From the NCBI GenBank assembly GCA_030531005.1, contig JAUMTW010000004.1, positions 62,001 to 126,000 on the forward strand: 64,000 bases of DNA, written 5' to 3'. The stretch is from Corynebacterium sp. GTDB taxonomy: Bacteria; Actinomycetota; Actinomycetes; Mycobacteriales; Mycobacteriaceae. The position numbers and the translations under genes were made by a program. The notes under the pieces were generated by a model that was given only the letters and a program-made list of their open reading frames with translations, did not search any database and was not told where the DNA came from. Below, in pieces: positions 37,434-46,542 of this stretch (position 1 is its first letter; every line of letters starts with the position of its first letter).

Positions 37434-37699
37434 AAATTCCTTACATCGACAAGTACCCTACTCAGCGCCAAAATACGCTTACAACAACTTCCACCAACAA
37501 AACGCTCGCCCTGTTCTAAAACCGCTTGCAGGGCGCTACACCACAGTGGTGCACGCTAGTCCACGAATACGGTTTATTGGCAGCAGCGATTTGCAGGCTT
37601 GCTCCTCACACACCCGGCATCACTCGTGATACCAATGATGTCGGCAGCCATCGCTAGCAGTTCTGCTGTACGGGCTAATACTGTGCAAGGAGCTGCAAC
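37434..37699. other. Spacer between tatA and tatC
   Basis: 266 bases with no gene or clear terminator. It probably contains a promoter for tatC-helY. Confidence 0.35.
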
Positions 37700-37963
37700 T
37701 TAGTTGTTGTTTTGGTTAGGTTTCTTTTCTACCTCAGTGTGCTCCAGCAACGGAGTTACCTGCGGCTGTTGCTGTTGAGCTTCGATCTGCTGCTGCTTTT
37801 GTTCTTCAGCACGCTTATCGTCATTACTCATCTCTTTGACTTCGGACTTGAAGATACGCATCGAACGACCCATAGAACGCGCTGCATCAGGCAGCTTCTT
37901 TGAGCCAAAGAGCAAGAGCACGATGATGATCAGTACAACGACTTCCGGTGCTCCAAGAGTCAT
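37700..37963 (-). CDS. tatA: Twin-arginine translocase subunit TatA
   Basis: An 87-residue protein: one N-terminal membrane helix ([19 protein letters not shown], the FGxxKLP hinge), an amphipathic helix ([19 protein letters not shown]) and a Gln/Lys/Glu-rich tail. TatA oligomers form the translocation pore with TatC. The glutamine tracts reflect CAG/CAA runs. It lies 200 bases downstream of pafC. Confidence 0.95.
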   Translation of the reverse strand: MTLGAPEVVVLIIIVLLLFGSKKLPDAARSMGRSMRIFKSEVKEMSNDDKRAEEQKQQQIEAQQQQPQVTPLLEHTEVEKKPNQNNN

Positions 37964-38162
37964 AATAGTCCTTTACCGTAGTTAAATGCTGTTCACGCGA
38001 AGAGCCAAGCGCCTTTTGCCAAGACAGTACAAAGTTACTCTGCAAAGTTACACCATGAAGATACTTCACAACGGTATTCGCACTGTTGGCTAAAGCCCGC
38101 ATACTAGCCTCCACCGCAGTGTGAAAAGTAGCACGCATGCGCAAGCTTTGTCGCATATTCTC

Positions 38163-39122
38163 TTATTCTAGAGCATACGCCTTCGAAGCGGAACGTATAC
38201 GGTCAAGCATTTCTTCTCGCAACTCTTTCGGTTCCAACAACTGCACCCCAGCGGCATGTTCAATGAGAAAATCCCGCAACCAGGCAACGGTCACTACCGG
38301 TGCAAGCACGACTACCCTACCATCGGCATACCGGTGTACGACCTCAAAATTCTGCTGAGCCGCTAACCAACGATACTCTGGGGCAAGCTCTAAGCGAGCT
38401 CGCGTTGAGGCGGATTTGAAAGCAAACGGTTCTTCCGCATCATCTGGTGGTGGTTTCAACAAGGTGGTGCGCGCATTACTTACGCGCAGATTTTCCATGC
38501 GATCAAAGCGATAGTAGCGGTAGGAGTTTGCCATATCGCTGGCATCAACACCAATTAAGTAGCCATTATCATGATTAAGTAATGCCCGATATGGGAAGAC
38601 CTCTTTGGGGCGTAATTGGGGGTTCTCACGTGAGGCATACTCAAATTCCACTCGGTGATTCGTCCGTAGGGCCTCGTCGACGATCGCTAGTTCGGCAGCA
38701 AATTGCTCTGTTGATGCCGTTTGATCAACCACCATCGCCAAATCGCGCCCAGCTGCCGCTGATAATTTTTCGAGTACCGAAGCTGCAACCGCCGGATCAC
38801 TCTGCTGTGGCAGATAATGCAGATTACTAATGCCCATTGCCAAAGAAATAGCCTCAGGCATGCTTAAACGTAACGTTTGCTCAAACTGCGCATTGGCCTC
38901 GACAAATACCCCTTGCTCGTCATGAATGATCCCGATGAGATCATCGGGAAACATCGTGGCTCCAGTACGCGCCAACATGCCTAAATCTGCCTTGACGTCG
39001 GCAGTGGAAACGCCAAAAAGGCTAGCAAGCTCTTCCAAGGTGCTATCAGGGTGCGATTCTAAGTAGCGTACCAAGGTAAGCAGGCGGGCGGCATCACTCA
39101 CTGTAGTATGTGCAGTAGACAT
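38163..39122 (-). CDS. pafC: WYL-domain transcription activator subunit PafC
   Basis: A 319-residue regulator with an N-terminal winged helix (ARLLTLVRYLESHPDSTLEELASLFGVSTADVKADLGML) and a WYL ligand-sensing domain (VEFEYASRENPQLRPKEVFPYRALLNHDNGYLIG). With PafB it forms the activator of the SOS-independent DNA-damage response in actinobacteria, sensing single-stranded DNA. Its ATG overlaps the pafB stop at 39122, so the partners are co-translated. Confidence 0.92.
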   Translation of the reverse strand: MSTAHTTVSDAARLLTLVRYLESHPDSTLEELASLFGVSTADVKADLGMLARTGATMFPDDLIGIIHDEQGVFVEANAQFEQTLRLSMPEAISLAMGISNLHYLPQQSDPAVAASVLEKLSAAAGRDLAMVVDQTASTEQFAAELAIVDEALRTNHRVEFEYASRENPQLRPKEVFPYRALLNHDNGYLIGVDASDMANSYRYYRFDRMENLRVSNARTTLLKPPPDDAEEPFAFKSASTRARLELAPEYRWLAAQQNFEVVHRYADGRVVVLAPVVTVAWLRDFLIEHAAGVQLLEPKELREEMLDRIRSASKAYALE

Positions 39123-40114
39123 TAGGCACCTACTTTCTGTGCGGCCAGCTTAATGCGCGTGGCAATATCAGCACGTACCTCTGGCGGTTCGATCACCACT
39201 GCAGCTGGTGCTGCCGCAATCGCATGACTGATCAACCACTGCTGGGAAACGTCCTGGAGCTCATAAATCCCGTCGGCCACCTGCGTGGCGTGCTCGAGTA
39301 GCAAAAGACGCTCGGAACCTTCATAGCGAATCCGGGCAGTGACCTTCGGATCATACTGGGCAAACCATTGCTCCACCGCGGATGCGGCAGAAAATCCTTC
39401 CGGGGCTTGCGGACCGCGCTCGGCAGTCCGCTGGATCTGGCGCATATACTGCAGTCGATACAATCGTTGGGAACCTTGATCTATATTCCAACCCACCACG
39501 TACAGCCGATTCTGGTGGCTGACAATTCCCCAAGGAACAATTCGGCAAGTCTTCGCCTGGCTCGGATCCTGGCCTGCTTTCACATAGTGAAAATTCACCA
39601 CGGTTGCTGCTGTCAATGCCGCGTTCAGTCGTGCCAAATCTTGAGGATTACTGGTGTTCCAATCCACAATGCTTGCTACCGCGGTCTTTGTGTTCTGTGG
39701 GGTTGGAGCATCCATGGCCTGTTGGCTGAGCAATTTGAGCACCCCAAGACGGGCATGCTCCCCAAAACTATTGCGAATTGTTGCGGCACTGACCTGGGCT
39801 AGTAGATCCAGTTCTGCTGGGCTAAATGCAATCTCCGGCAAAAAGGCATCATCTGCATTCAGCTGATAGCCATGTGCAGCATCACCGTCGATGGCAACAC
39901 CTTGGGCTTGCCATCGCTGAATATCACGGCTGAGACGCTTGCGGATGCGTTCAATGGTCTTGGGCTGTGGGCTACGGCGTTCTGCCAGCTCGGGCATATA
40001 GCCTTCCACATTCTGCATTGCCCAGGCCAGCGTGAGAGGTTTACCGCGTTGCAAGCACAAATTTAAGGCGAGCAAGAGGTTGGTGAGATGCAACGTAGAA
40101 GAAATCTCTGCCAT
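39122..40114 (-). CDS. pafB: WYL-domain transcription activator subunit PafB
   Basis: A 330-residue partner of PafC with the same layout: a winged-helix start (SSTLHLTNLLLALNLCLQRG and ERIRKRLSRDIQRWQAQGV) and a WYL core (NFHYVKAGQDPSQAKTCRIVPWGIVSHQNRLYVVGW). One-base overlap with pafC. It is separated from pafA by 332 bases, so pafBC probably has its own promoter here. Confidence 0.92.
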   Translation of the reverse strand: MAEISSTLHLTNLLLALNLCLQRGKPLTLAWAMQNVEGYMPELAERRSPQPKTIERIRKRLSRDIQRWQAQGVAIDGDAAHGYQLNADDAFLPEIAFSPAELDLLAQVSAATIRNSFGEHARLGVLKLLSQQAMDAPTPQNTKTAVASIVDWNTSNPQDLARLNAALTAATVVNFHYVKAGQDPSQAKTCRIVPWGIVSHQNRLYVVGWNIDQGSQRLYRLQYMRQIQRTAERGPQAPEGFSAASAVEQWFAQYDPKVTARIRYEGSERLLLLEHATQVADGIYELQDVSQQWLISHAIAAAPAAVVIEPPEVRADIATRIKLAAQKVGA

Positions 40115-40446
40115 TGGTGCCTTTCGCTGAATGACGACAACACCTTCCCCGGCGGCGAAGGTGGGTACTAGCTGTGTATTTTACTGTGATTGCAGGCATG
40201 GTGGAACAGGATCGTCGGTGTGTTTCGCAGGATTAACGAGCTGGGTGCTGCTCGAACAACGCATGTTCCTTGTATGTGCGTAGGTCGCATAGTTGGATCT
40301 CCCACACTCTAATGCCCATGCCCTAATTCCTGCGAGCTGATGCTAGCGTTCTGATGCTAGCGACCTAGGATCCGCAGACCCCGTGGCATCATCAGCCGAG
40401 GAAACGAGCTCAATGCAGCAGGGACGTCCTCAAAGACATCCTCACA
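40115..40446. other. pafA-pafB spacer with a tandem duplication
   Basis: No gene seen. CTGATGCTAGCG occurs twice, at 40337-40348 and 40351-40362 (14-bp period). The part next to pafB is expected to hold its promoter. Confidence 0.45.
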
Positions 40447-41859
40447 CTAACTTGTCGCACCCTGCGATTGTCCCGCGGCATAGAACGGTGCATTTTCACG
40501 CACATAATCCGCAATTGGGGCAATACGTTGCTCATCAGTGGCAAAAGGATCTTGCAACTCGACGATCTGCGGCTCAGGGCGTGCAACCTTAATCCGTACC
40601 CAATCACAGACCACGGGTGCCTGAAGTTCTTGCCCTAATGCCACCATGGCACCACGCAACTTCCCGCGGGTTGTTGCTGGAGGATTGTGCATTGCCGCTG
40701 CAATATCTGCCTCTTCGACCCACGTGGCTATCGCACCACGGCGCTGTAAGGCATAGAACAACCCCCGGGTGGGATGAATATCGTGATAGGCCAGGTCTAT
40801 CTGGGCTAGTTTCGGATGCGAAAAATCCGAGGATCCAAGGTCAAGGCGGGCTTGGAATTGTTGGAACAGTTGCAGCTTGGCAGCCCAATCCACATACCGT
40901 GCCAGCTGAGCGATGTTCCCCGTGGCAATCCACTCTAAGCAGTTTTCCCATAACTCCACCACCCGGGCAAGTTCAGCAGTTGGCGTGCCTATATCTTCAC
41001 GCTGGGCTAACCATCGGTGTGCTGCGGCGGCATATTCACGCTGAAGGGATAAGGCACTGCGCTGGCTGCCATCTTGCAAACAGACGGTAGTGGCCCCACT
41101 GCGATCACGAGCAATATCGCGGATAACGCTAATGTCATTGTCCATAGCAGGCAGCGCAATACCGGCCTCCAGCATCTCTAAAACGAGCTGCATGGAACCA
41201 ATTTTTAGGGCCATAGTTGGCTGAGCCATATTGGAGTCGCCGACAATCACATGCAAGCGGCGATACTGGTGTGAATCCGCATGGGGCTCATCGCGGGTAT
41301 TGATAATTGGGCGTGAACGCGTGGTAGCACTCGATACCCCCTCCCAAACGTGATCAGCGCGTTGCGAAAGCAAGAACTCGCCGTCATGGATGCACCCTGC
41401 ACCGGCAATGAGTTGTCGGGTAAGCAAAAATGGCAGCAGTTGTTGACCAAAGGACTTCAACACAACCGAGCGGTGCACCAAGTAGTTTTCGTGGCAGCCA
41501 TACGAATTGCCAGCGGAATCTACATTGTTTTTAAACAGGTAGATTTGACCGGCATCCAAGTGTTGTTCTGCTTGCGCGGCAAGTTGATGAACAAGTCGAT
41601 CCCCTGCTTTATCATAAGCAATCAGTTGCGAGAGGCTATCGCATTCCACACTGGCGTATTCGGGATGGGAACCGACATCAAGATACAGTCGAGAACCATT
41701 GGGAATGAATACATTGGAGCTTCCATAGGCCTGCACGATTGGTTGGAACATCAGTCGGGCTACCTCATCGGCAGTCTGGACCGGGATGCCGCCTTCGGTG
41801 CAGGTAATACCGTATTCGGTTTCAACCCCAGTGATCCGACGTGCTAATACCTCGGCCAC
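40447..41859 (-). CDS. pafA: Pup--protein ligase
   Basis: A 470-residue carboxylate-amine ligase of the glutamine-synthetase fold that phosphorylates the C-terminal Glu of Pup and attaches it to target lysines. Seen: ITGVETEYGITCTEGG (ATP/Mg Glu residues), FIPNGSRLYLDVGSHPEYAS, NSYGCHENYLVHRSV and RSRPIINTRDEPHADSHQYRRLHVIVGDSN. Distinguished from the paralogous Dop by lacking the 35-40 residue Dop loop after the first strand. It starts 3 bases after the pup stop, so the two are coupled. No proteasome genes intervene. Confidence 0.94.
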   Translation of the reverse strand: MAEVLARRITGVETEYGITCTEGGIPVQTADEVARLMFQPIVQAYGSSNVFIPNGSRLYLDVGSHPEYASVECDSLSQLIAYDKAGDRLVHQLAAQAEQHLDAGQIYLFKNNVDSAGNSYGCHENYLVHRSVVLKSFGQQLLPFLLTRQLIAGAGCIHDGEFLLSQRADHVWEGVSSATTRSRPIINTRDEPHADSHQYRRLHVIVGDSNMAQPTMALKIGSMQLVLEMLEAGIALPAMDNDISVIRDIARDRSGATTVCLQDGSQRSALSLQREYAAAAHRWLAQREDIGTPTAELARVVELWENCLEWIATGNIAQLARYVDWAAKLQLFQQFQARLDLGSSDFSHPKLAQIDLAYHDIHPTRGLFYALQRRGAIATWVEEADIAAAMHNPPATTRGKLRGAMVALGQELQAPVVCDWVRIKVARPEPQIVELQDPFATDEQRIAPIADYVRENAPFYAAGQSQGATS

Positions 41860-41862
41860 GGT

Positions 41863-42048
41863 TTATTGTCCACCCTTTTGTACATACGAACGCACGAATT
41901 CCTCGGCATTATTCTCCAAGAGGCCATCGATTTCATCCAGGAGGTCATCGACTCCAGTGTTCTGGATTTGGGTTTGTCCGGCCGCAAACTGTTCGTCTGC
42001 GTCCTCAGGCTTGGAGCCTCCTTGGAATTGCGCTTGTCCTGCGGCCAT
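41863..42048 (-). CDS. pup: Prokaryotic ubiquitin-like protein Pup
   Basis: A 61-residue, mostly disordered protein tag. It starts MAAGQAQFQGGSKPEDAD at 42048 and has the conserved helical part VDDLLDEIDGLLENNAEEFV bound by the ARC/Mpa coiled coil. It ends KGGQ, so the terminal Gln must be deamidated by Dop before ligation. An in-frame upstream ATG at 42159 would add 37 residues unlike any Pup. AAAGG stands upstream of 42048, which supports the short form. Confidence 0.95.
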   Translation of the reverse strand: MAAGQAQFQGGSKPEDADEQFAAGQTQIQNTGVDDLLDEIDGLLENNAEEFVRSYVQKGGQ

Positions 42049-42230
42049 TCCCAGACACCTTTCTCGGTCTATATTTGCTTTACACTGCGGTGATTGTGAA
42101 GGTTTGGGCAGGCGATTGTAGTACTGGTACGAGCGCCACTGGTATTTCCCATACCCCAACTTTTATTATCCTACCCTTGCTCGTTCGATTTTTGGGGTTG
42201 GCAACCCACAGAGCCATACTCGCACGCTTC

Positions 42231-42250
42231 TGCACGGCATGGGCCGTGCA
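42231..42250. other. Hairpin in the dop-pup spacer
   Basis: Perfect 8-bp palindrome arms TGCACGGC (42231-42238) / GCCGTGCA (42243-42250) with a 4-base loop, 25 bases past the dop stop. No U-run, so attenuation or mRNA stability is more likely than termination. Confidence 0.55.
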
Positions 42251-42274
42251 TCCAAGATCAAGGCCTACTGCTCA

Positions 42275-43768
42275 TTATTTGCCCAGCAGCCGGTTCAGAT
42301 CCCCATCCGGGAAAATCCGGGCATCGAATTCCTCCTTCGCCAGAGAATCCAACCGTGGCATTCGGATCGTCACCTGCGAGTTCGGCTCATTTTCTAAGGT
42401 AACCGCATCCCAGTTTGCGCTCAGCACTGGCCACTGGGATTGTGCCAACAAACGTCCACGACCATAGGCGCGAGAATCCTCTGGTGGTTCTACCCCGGCA
42501 CGGGCAATTTCCATTGGGTCGAGAATCTCCTGTATGCGGCCCTTGCGCACCAGTGCATGGTAGAGACTGCGCGCGGGGTCAATATCACTGTATTGCAAGT
42601 CGATAAGTGCCAGCTTCGGCGAATCTATGCTTACCCCGCGCTGTATGTAGGAATCGATGAGCGCCCACTTGGCACACCAATCCAATAGATGTGCGGCATG
42701 CTGTGGTCCGCGGCGCAGGGCCTGACAGGCATGAGCGGCGAGCTGCAGGACTTCCCTATCGACCTCCTGGGTGGCATAAGGGGAAATACGGTGGAGGTAT
42801 TCTTCGATGATGTCCAAAGCTGTGAGTTCGCGGCCATCGCGCAGTTTCAGCAAATGGCTGAGCGTTAGGTCATGCGATACTGCCTGAACTTCTCGCACTG
42901 CTTGCTCCAATTGGAGATCTTCGAAATACGCACCAGCATTAATTGCAGCGATAATAAGGCTGGTCAGACCTAGTTTGAGGTAGCCGGAAGTGTGCGCCAT
43001 ATTGGCATCACCAATAATGACATGCAGCCGTCCAAATTGCTCTGCATCAGCGTGGGGCTCATCACGAGTGTTAATAATGCCCCTATTGAGTGTGGTTTCC
43101 AGCGAGATTTCAGTCTCGATATAGTCCGCGCGCTGTGATATCTGGAACCCAGGCTGCTCTCCGCGTTGCCCAATACCTAGACGCCCGGCACCACATAAGA
43201 CTTGGCGAACCACAAACCACGGGGTCAGCCCGCGTACAAGATCTTGGAAATCGAGGCTACGGGGATACAGATAGTTTTCATGTGAACCATAGCTCGCGCC
43301 CTTGCCATCAACATTATTGCGATAAATCTTCAGTTCTGGGCAGGGATCATGGCCTTCGAGCACCGAACGATTTTCCGCCGTGAATTGGGCAACGTGCTGG
43401 ACTGCTTGGCCCATAATGGCATCACCGGCAAGATCAAAGGCAAGCGCTGCCCGCGCATTGGTAGTCTCTGGAGATGCGTACTCCGGGTGGGCATGATCGA
43501 CGTAGAATCGTCCGCCATTGCGCAGCATCACATTAGCAATACCGATGGCCTGTGGGTCCACCTGCGGTGCGAAGGTGTAGCGGCGGAGATCAAAACCGCG
43601 GATATCACGCAAAGGTGATTCCAGCCCATAATCCCAGCGCACCCCGGTAGCGAGATTCTCTGCGATTGCATAGGCCACGACGGCATGCGTCGAGGTCACA
43701 ATCGGGCTGAGGGCCGGATTAGAAGGTGTTGCAATGCCGTATTCAGTTTCGGTTCCTAGATAACGCAT
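42275..43768 (-). CDS. dop: Pup deamidase/depupylase
   Basis: A 497-residue paralogue of PafA that deamidates the C-terminal Gln of Pup and removes Pup from substrates. It begins MRYLGTETEYGIATPSNPAL and has the extra loop around residues 37-70 (NLATGVRWDYGLESPLRDIR), the Dop hallmark. GGRFYVDHAHPEYASPETT, SYGSHENYLYPRS and GIINTRDEPHADAEQFGRLH are the catalytic blocks. Between arc (45 bases upstream) and pup (227 bases downstream). Confidence 0.94.
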   Translation of the reverse strand: MRYLGTETEYGIATPSNPALSPIVTSTHAVVAYAIAENLATGVRWDYGLESPLRDIRGFDLRRYTFAPQVDPQAIGIANVMLRNGGRFYVDHAHPEYASPETTNARAALAFDLAGDAIMGQAVQHVAQFTAENRSVLEGHDPCPELKIYRNNVDGKGASYGSHENYLYPRSLDFQDLVRGLTPWFVVRQVLCGAGRLGIGQRGEQPGFQISQRADYIETEISLETTLNRGIINTRDEPHADAEQFGRLHVIIGDANMAHTSGYLKLGLTSLIIAAINAGAYFEDLQLEQAVREVQAVSHDLTLSHLLKLRDGRELTALDIIEEYLHRISPYATQEVDREVLQLAAHACQALRRGPQHAAHLLDWCAKWALIDSYIQRGVSIDSPKLALIDLQYSDIDPARSLYHALVRKGRIQEILDPMEIARAGVEPPEDSRAYGRGRLLAQSQWPVLSANWDAVTLENEPNSQVTIRMPRLDSLAKEEFDARIFPDGDLNRLLGK

Positions 43769-43813
43769 AGTTGACCTTCGATGTCGTTGACTTCCGATGC
43801 CAGGATGTAGCTC

Positions 43814-45361
43814 TTAGCTATCGGTATTGTGGGCAATTTCGGTGGGCTTCAAAACATGGACGCGAATCACGGTCTTGCCGTGGAGGCCAGAAATGCGCGA
43901 CCACTCATCTGGATTTGAGGTGTTTGGCACATCTTCGTTTTCGCGGTGCTCGGCATCGACTGCGGCATACAGGTGCGCCTGAGTAATACCATCATTATGA
44001 CCTTGGATGTGTGCTTTAATAGCGAACTTCTTCGCACGATCAACAATATTGGCGATCATCGCTCCGGAGATGAAATCGCGGTAGTGCAGTACATCAGTGG
44101 TGTTGTCATGGTAGGTCAACTCTACAAAGGGCCTATCGGCAAAGAGATAATCTACGGTGGCATCGATGAGCGCTGCTACTGGTGCAGCCGTCGGGAGATC
44201 ATCGCGTAAATGGCGGGCAAAGATATCGCGGGCGGCAGCCTTCCCGGGACGTTGCACCCGGATCTTGACATCGAGTCGACCTGGGCGCAGGATGGCCGGG
44301 TCGATGAGCTCTTCGCGGTTGGTAGCTCCCACCACGATCACATTGGAAAGTCCTTCAACGCCATCGATCTCGGCAAGCAGCTGGGGTACTACGGTGGTTT
44401 CCATATCGGAGCTCACACCAGACCCGCGGGTACGGAAGATGGACTCCATCTCGTCGAAGAAGATAATGACTGGTTTGCCTTCTTCAGCAAGCTCGCGGGC
44501 GCGTTCGAAGATGAGACGGATGCGACGTTCGGTTTCGCCAACGAACTTGTTAAGTAACTCAGGACCTTTAACGTTAATGAAGTAACTGCTATTACTTCCG
44601 GTGCGCTGGGATAAGGAATTCGCTACGGCCTTGGCAATGAGTGTTTTACCACACCCGGGTGGGCCGTAGAGCAGCACACCTTTGGGTGGATGTAGTTCAT
44701 AAGCGCGATAGAGCTCTGGGTGTAAGAATGGCAGCTCCACGGCATCATGGATGAGACCAATTTGCTCATCTAGGCCGCCAATATCGGCATAGGAGACATC
44801 TGGAATTTCTTCCAAGGCCAGCTTACTCACCTCAGTTTTGGGGATGACTTCAAAGGTATAACCAGCGCGTGGATCATAAAGCACCGTATCCCCAGCACGT
44901 GGTTGGCGGCAGAAGCGATCAGTCAAACATGCGGCTAGTTCAGTGAGGCGTTCTTCGCCATTGTTATCGGCAACCAGCGCTCGCTTTTCATCGACTAATT
45001 CCACCAGGGTTCCAAGTTGGCCAGTGCTAGTAAAGGAGGCAACCTCAACGATTTGGCTGCCTTCGCCTAAACGAACCTGGATGCCGGGGACTAAATCACC
45101 GATCTCCACAGTCGGTAAAATCGCCAGGCGCATGCGTCGCCCGGCGGTAAAGACTTCCGCCGTTTTGCCATTGGACGATAGCTCTAAGAAAGTGCCATAG
45201 GTTGAAGGTGGGGCGGCGATTTCTTCTAATTGGGCGTTTAAGATCTGCAGCTTATCGCGCGATGCTTGGAGTAGTTCGGTGAGCTTTTCATTACGGGTGC
45301 GCAAGTGCTCAATCATGCGCGTTTGTTGTTCTAAAGTTTGGGCTGAATCCGAGGATCGCAT
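43814..45361 (-). CDS. arc: ARC/Mpa-type AAA ATPase of the pupylation system
   Basis: A 515-residue hexameric ATPase that engages Pup through its N-terminal coiled coil ([20 protein letters not shown] onward), pulls substrates through two OB rings and an AAA ring, and unfolds them. Walker A is GPPGCGKT, Walker B is IIFFDEMES, with the arginine-finger region [13 protein letters not shown]. The C-terminus reads EIAHNTDS and lacks the GQYL-type tail that docks Mpa on the proteasome, which fits the absence of prcBA. The start at 45361 has GAGGGTAGG about 9 bases upstream; frame continues to 45454 but looks non-coding. Confidence 0.93.
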   Translation of the reverse strand: MRSSDSAQTLEQQTRMIEHLRTRNEKLTELLQASRDKLQILNAQLEEIAAPPSTYGTFLELSSNGKTAEVFTAGRRMRLAILPTVEIGDLVPGIQVRLGEGSQIVEVASFTSTGQLGTLVELVDEKRALVADNNGEERLTELAACLTDRFCRQPRAGDTVLYDPRAGYTFEVIPKTEVSKLALEEIPDVSYADIGGLDEQIGLIHDAVELPFLHPELYRAYELHPPKGVLLYGPPGCGKTLIAKAVANSLSQRTGSNSSYFINVKGPELLNKFVGETERRIRLIFERARELAEEGKPVIIFFDEMESIFRTRGSGVSSDMETTVVPQLLAEIDGVEGLSNVIVVGATNREELIDPAILRPGRLDVKIRVQRPGKAAARDIFARHLRDDLPTAAPVAALIDATVDYLFADRPFVELTYHDNTTDVLHYRDFISGAMIANIVDRAKKFAIKAHIQGHNDGITQAHLYAAVDAEHRENEDVPNTSNPDEWSRISGLHGKTVIRVHVLKPTEIAHNTDS

Positions 45362-45516
45362 GGGTATAAGCCTACCCTCTTTTCCTGCAGCCTTGGAACC
45401 AGCAAAGTCATGCAACTCAGGAGTACAAGTACACCTTGGTAAACCAGTCTTCAAACAGCGAGCATTCCATCATTACTTGGGCAATTACTCAATTACTTGG
45501 GTGCGGCTGAGACATG

Positions 45517-45551
45517 CACCATCGACACAGAAGCCACCATCGACACAGCAG
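45517..45551. repeat. 18-bp tandem duplication in the arc upstream spacer
   Basis: CACCATCGACACAGAAGC (45517-45534) is followed by CACCATCGACACAGCAG (45535-45551). The 45362-45699 spacer has no gene, but also holds repeated ATTACTTGGG elements near 45472-45502 and the arc promoter region. Confidence 0.75.
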
Positions 45552-45699
45552 ACACAGGAGCAGTAATAGTAAGCCCGTTGCTCTAAGCGTGTATTGCCTG
45601 GAAGCTAAGACAGCGTACCCGCACAAGCCCGTGCCACGTGCCCGGGCGGCACGACTAGGGCTTATGTAGTACAGGCAAAACTCTGGAGGAGCTACTTCC

Positions 45700-46536
45700 C
45701 TACTTGCGCGCCTTACGCTGGGGACGTGGTGGGGTCACGCCATCAGCTAAGCGACGGGTGTGCACCAAGAAAGCTGTGTGCGCATTCATTCGGTGCTCTG
45801 GGCGAGTAGCCAAACCTTCTACGCGCCATTCACGCACTAAAGACTCCCAAGCACGCGGCTCGGTGAAACAACGCTGCTCCCGAATTCCCTCCATCACCTT
45901 CATTAGCTGCGGTACGGTTGCCACATACGCCATAAAAACGCCACCAGGGATGAGTAACTCACGCACGGTATCCAAGTGCTCCCAGGGAGCCAGCATATCG
46001 AAAATGATGCGATCAACAGGGCCATCAACATCTGCTTGGGTAACTTCACCGACATCACCTAAGTGCGGATGCCAATTCACAGGTTGCGAGCCGAAAAATT
46101 GTGCGACATTATCCTCGGCGAAATCCAGGTGATCTTGGCGGATCTCATAGGAATAAAGAGAACCTTGATCACCAATCGCACGCAGCAGGGCCATAGACAG
46201 CGCACCGGATCCAGCGCCAGCCTCTAATACGCGAGCTCCTGGGAAAATATCACCCTCAATGAGGATCTGGGCGGTGTCCTTGGGGTAGATGACCGCCGCA
46301 CCACGGGGCATAGAGAGCACATGATCGACCATTAGGTGACGGAAGCAAAGATACTCATAGCCTTGAGCAGACTGCACCACACTACCCTCATCGCTGCCGA
46401 TGATGTCGTCGTGGGCAATAGCACCTTTATGGGTGAAATATTGCGCCCCGTGTTCTAAAACGATTGTGGCGTGCCGCCGCTTTGGATCAGTCAGCTGTAC
46501 CCGATCGCCTGCTTGGAATGGTCCAGAATATGCCAT
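45700..46536 (-). CDS. trmI: tRNA (adenine(58)-N1)-methyltransferase
   Basis: A 278-residue SAM enzyme (Gcd14/TrmI family) forming m1A58 in the T-loop of tRNAs. The N-terminal beta domain (FQAGDRVQLTDPKRRHATIVLE) precedes the catalytic domain with PKDTAQILIEGDIFPGARVLEAGAGSGALSMAL and the motif DRIIFDMLAPWEHLD. It usually precedes arc in Actinobacteria, as here. It begins 6 bases after the stop of the M18 aminopeptidase gene, so the two share an operon. Confidence 0.93.
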   Translation of the reverse strand: MAYSGPFQAGDRVQLTDPKRRHATIVLEHGAQYFTHKGAIAHDDIIGSDEGSVVQSAQGYEYLCFRHLMVDHVLSMPRGAAVIYPKDTAQILIEGDIFPGARVLEAGAGSGALSMALLRAIGDQGSLYSYEIRQDHLDFAEDNVAQFFGSQPVNWHPHLGDVGEVTQADVDGPVDRIIFDMLAPWEHLDTVRELLIPGGVFMAYVATVPQLMKVMEGIREQRCFTEPRAWESLVREWRVEGLATRPEHRMNAHTAFLVHTRRLADGVTPPRPQRKARK

Positions 46537-46542
46537 GGTCGC

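Noticed and set aside
42049..42159. 37-residue N-terminal extension of Pup from the upstream in-frame ATG
   Set aside because: The extension is unlike any Pup, while the internal ATG at 42048 has a ribosome site and gives a standard 61-residue Pup.
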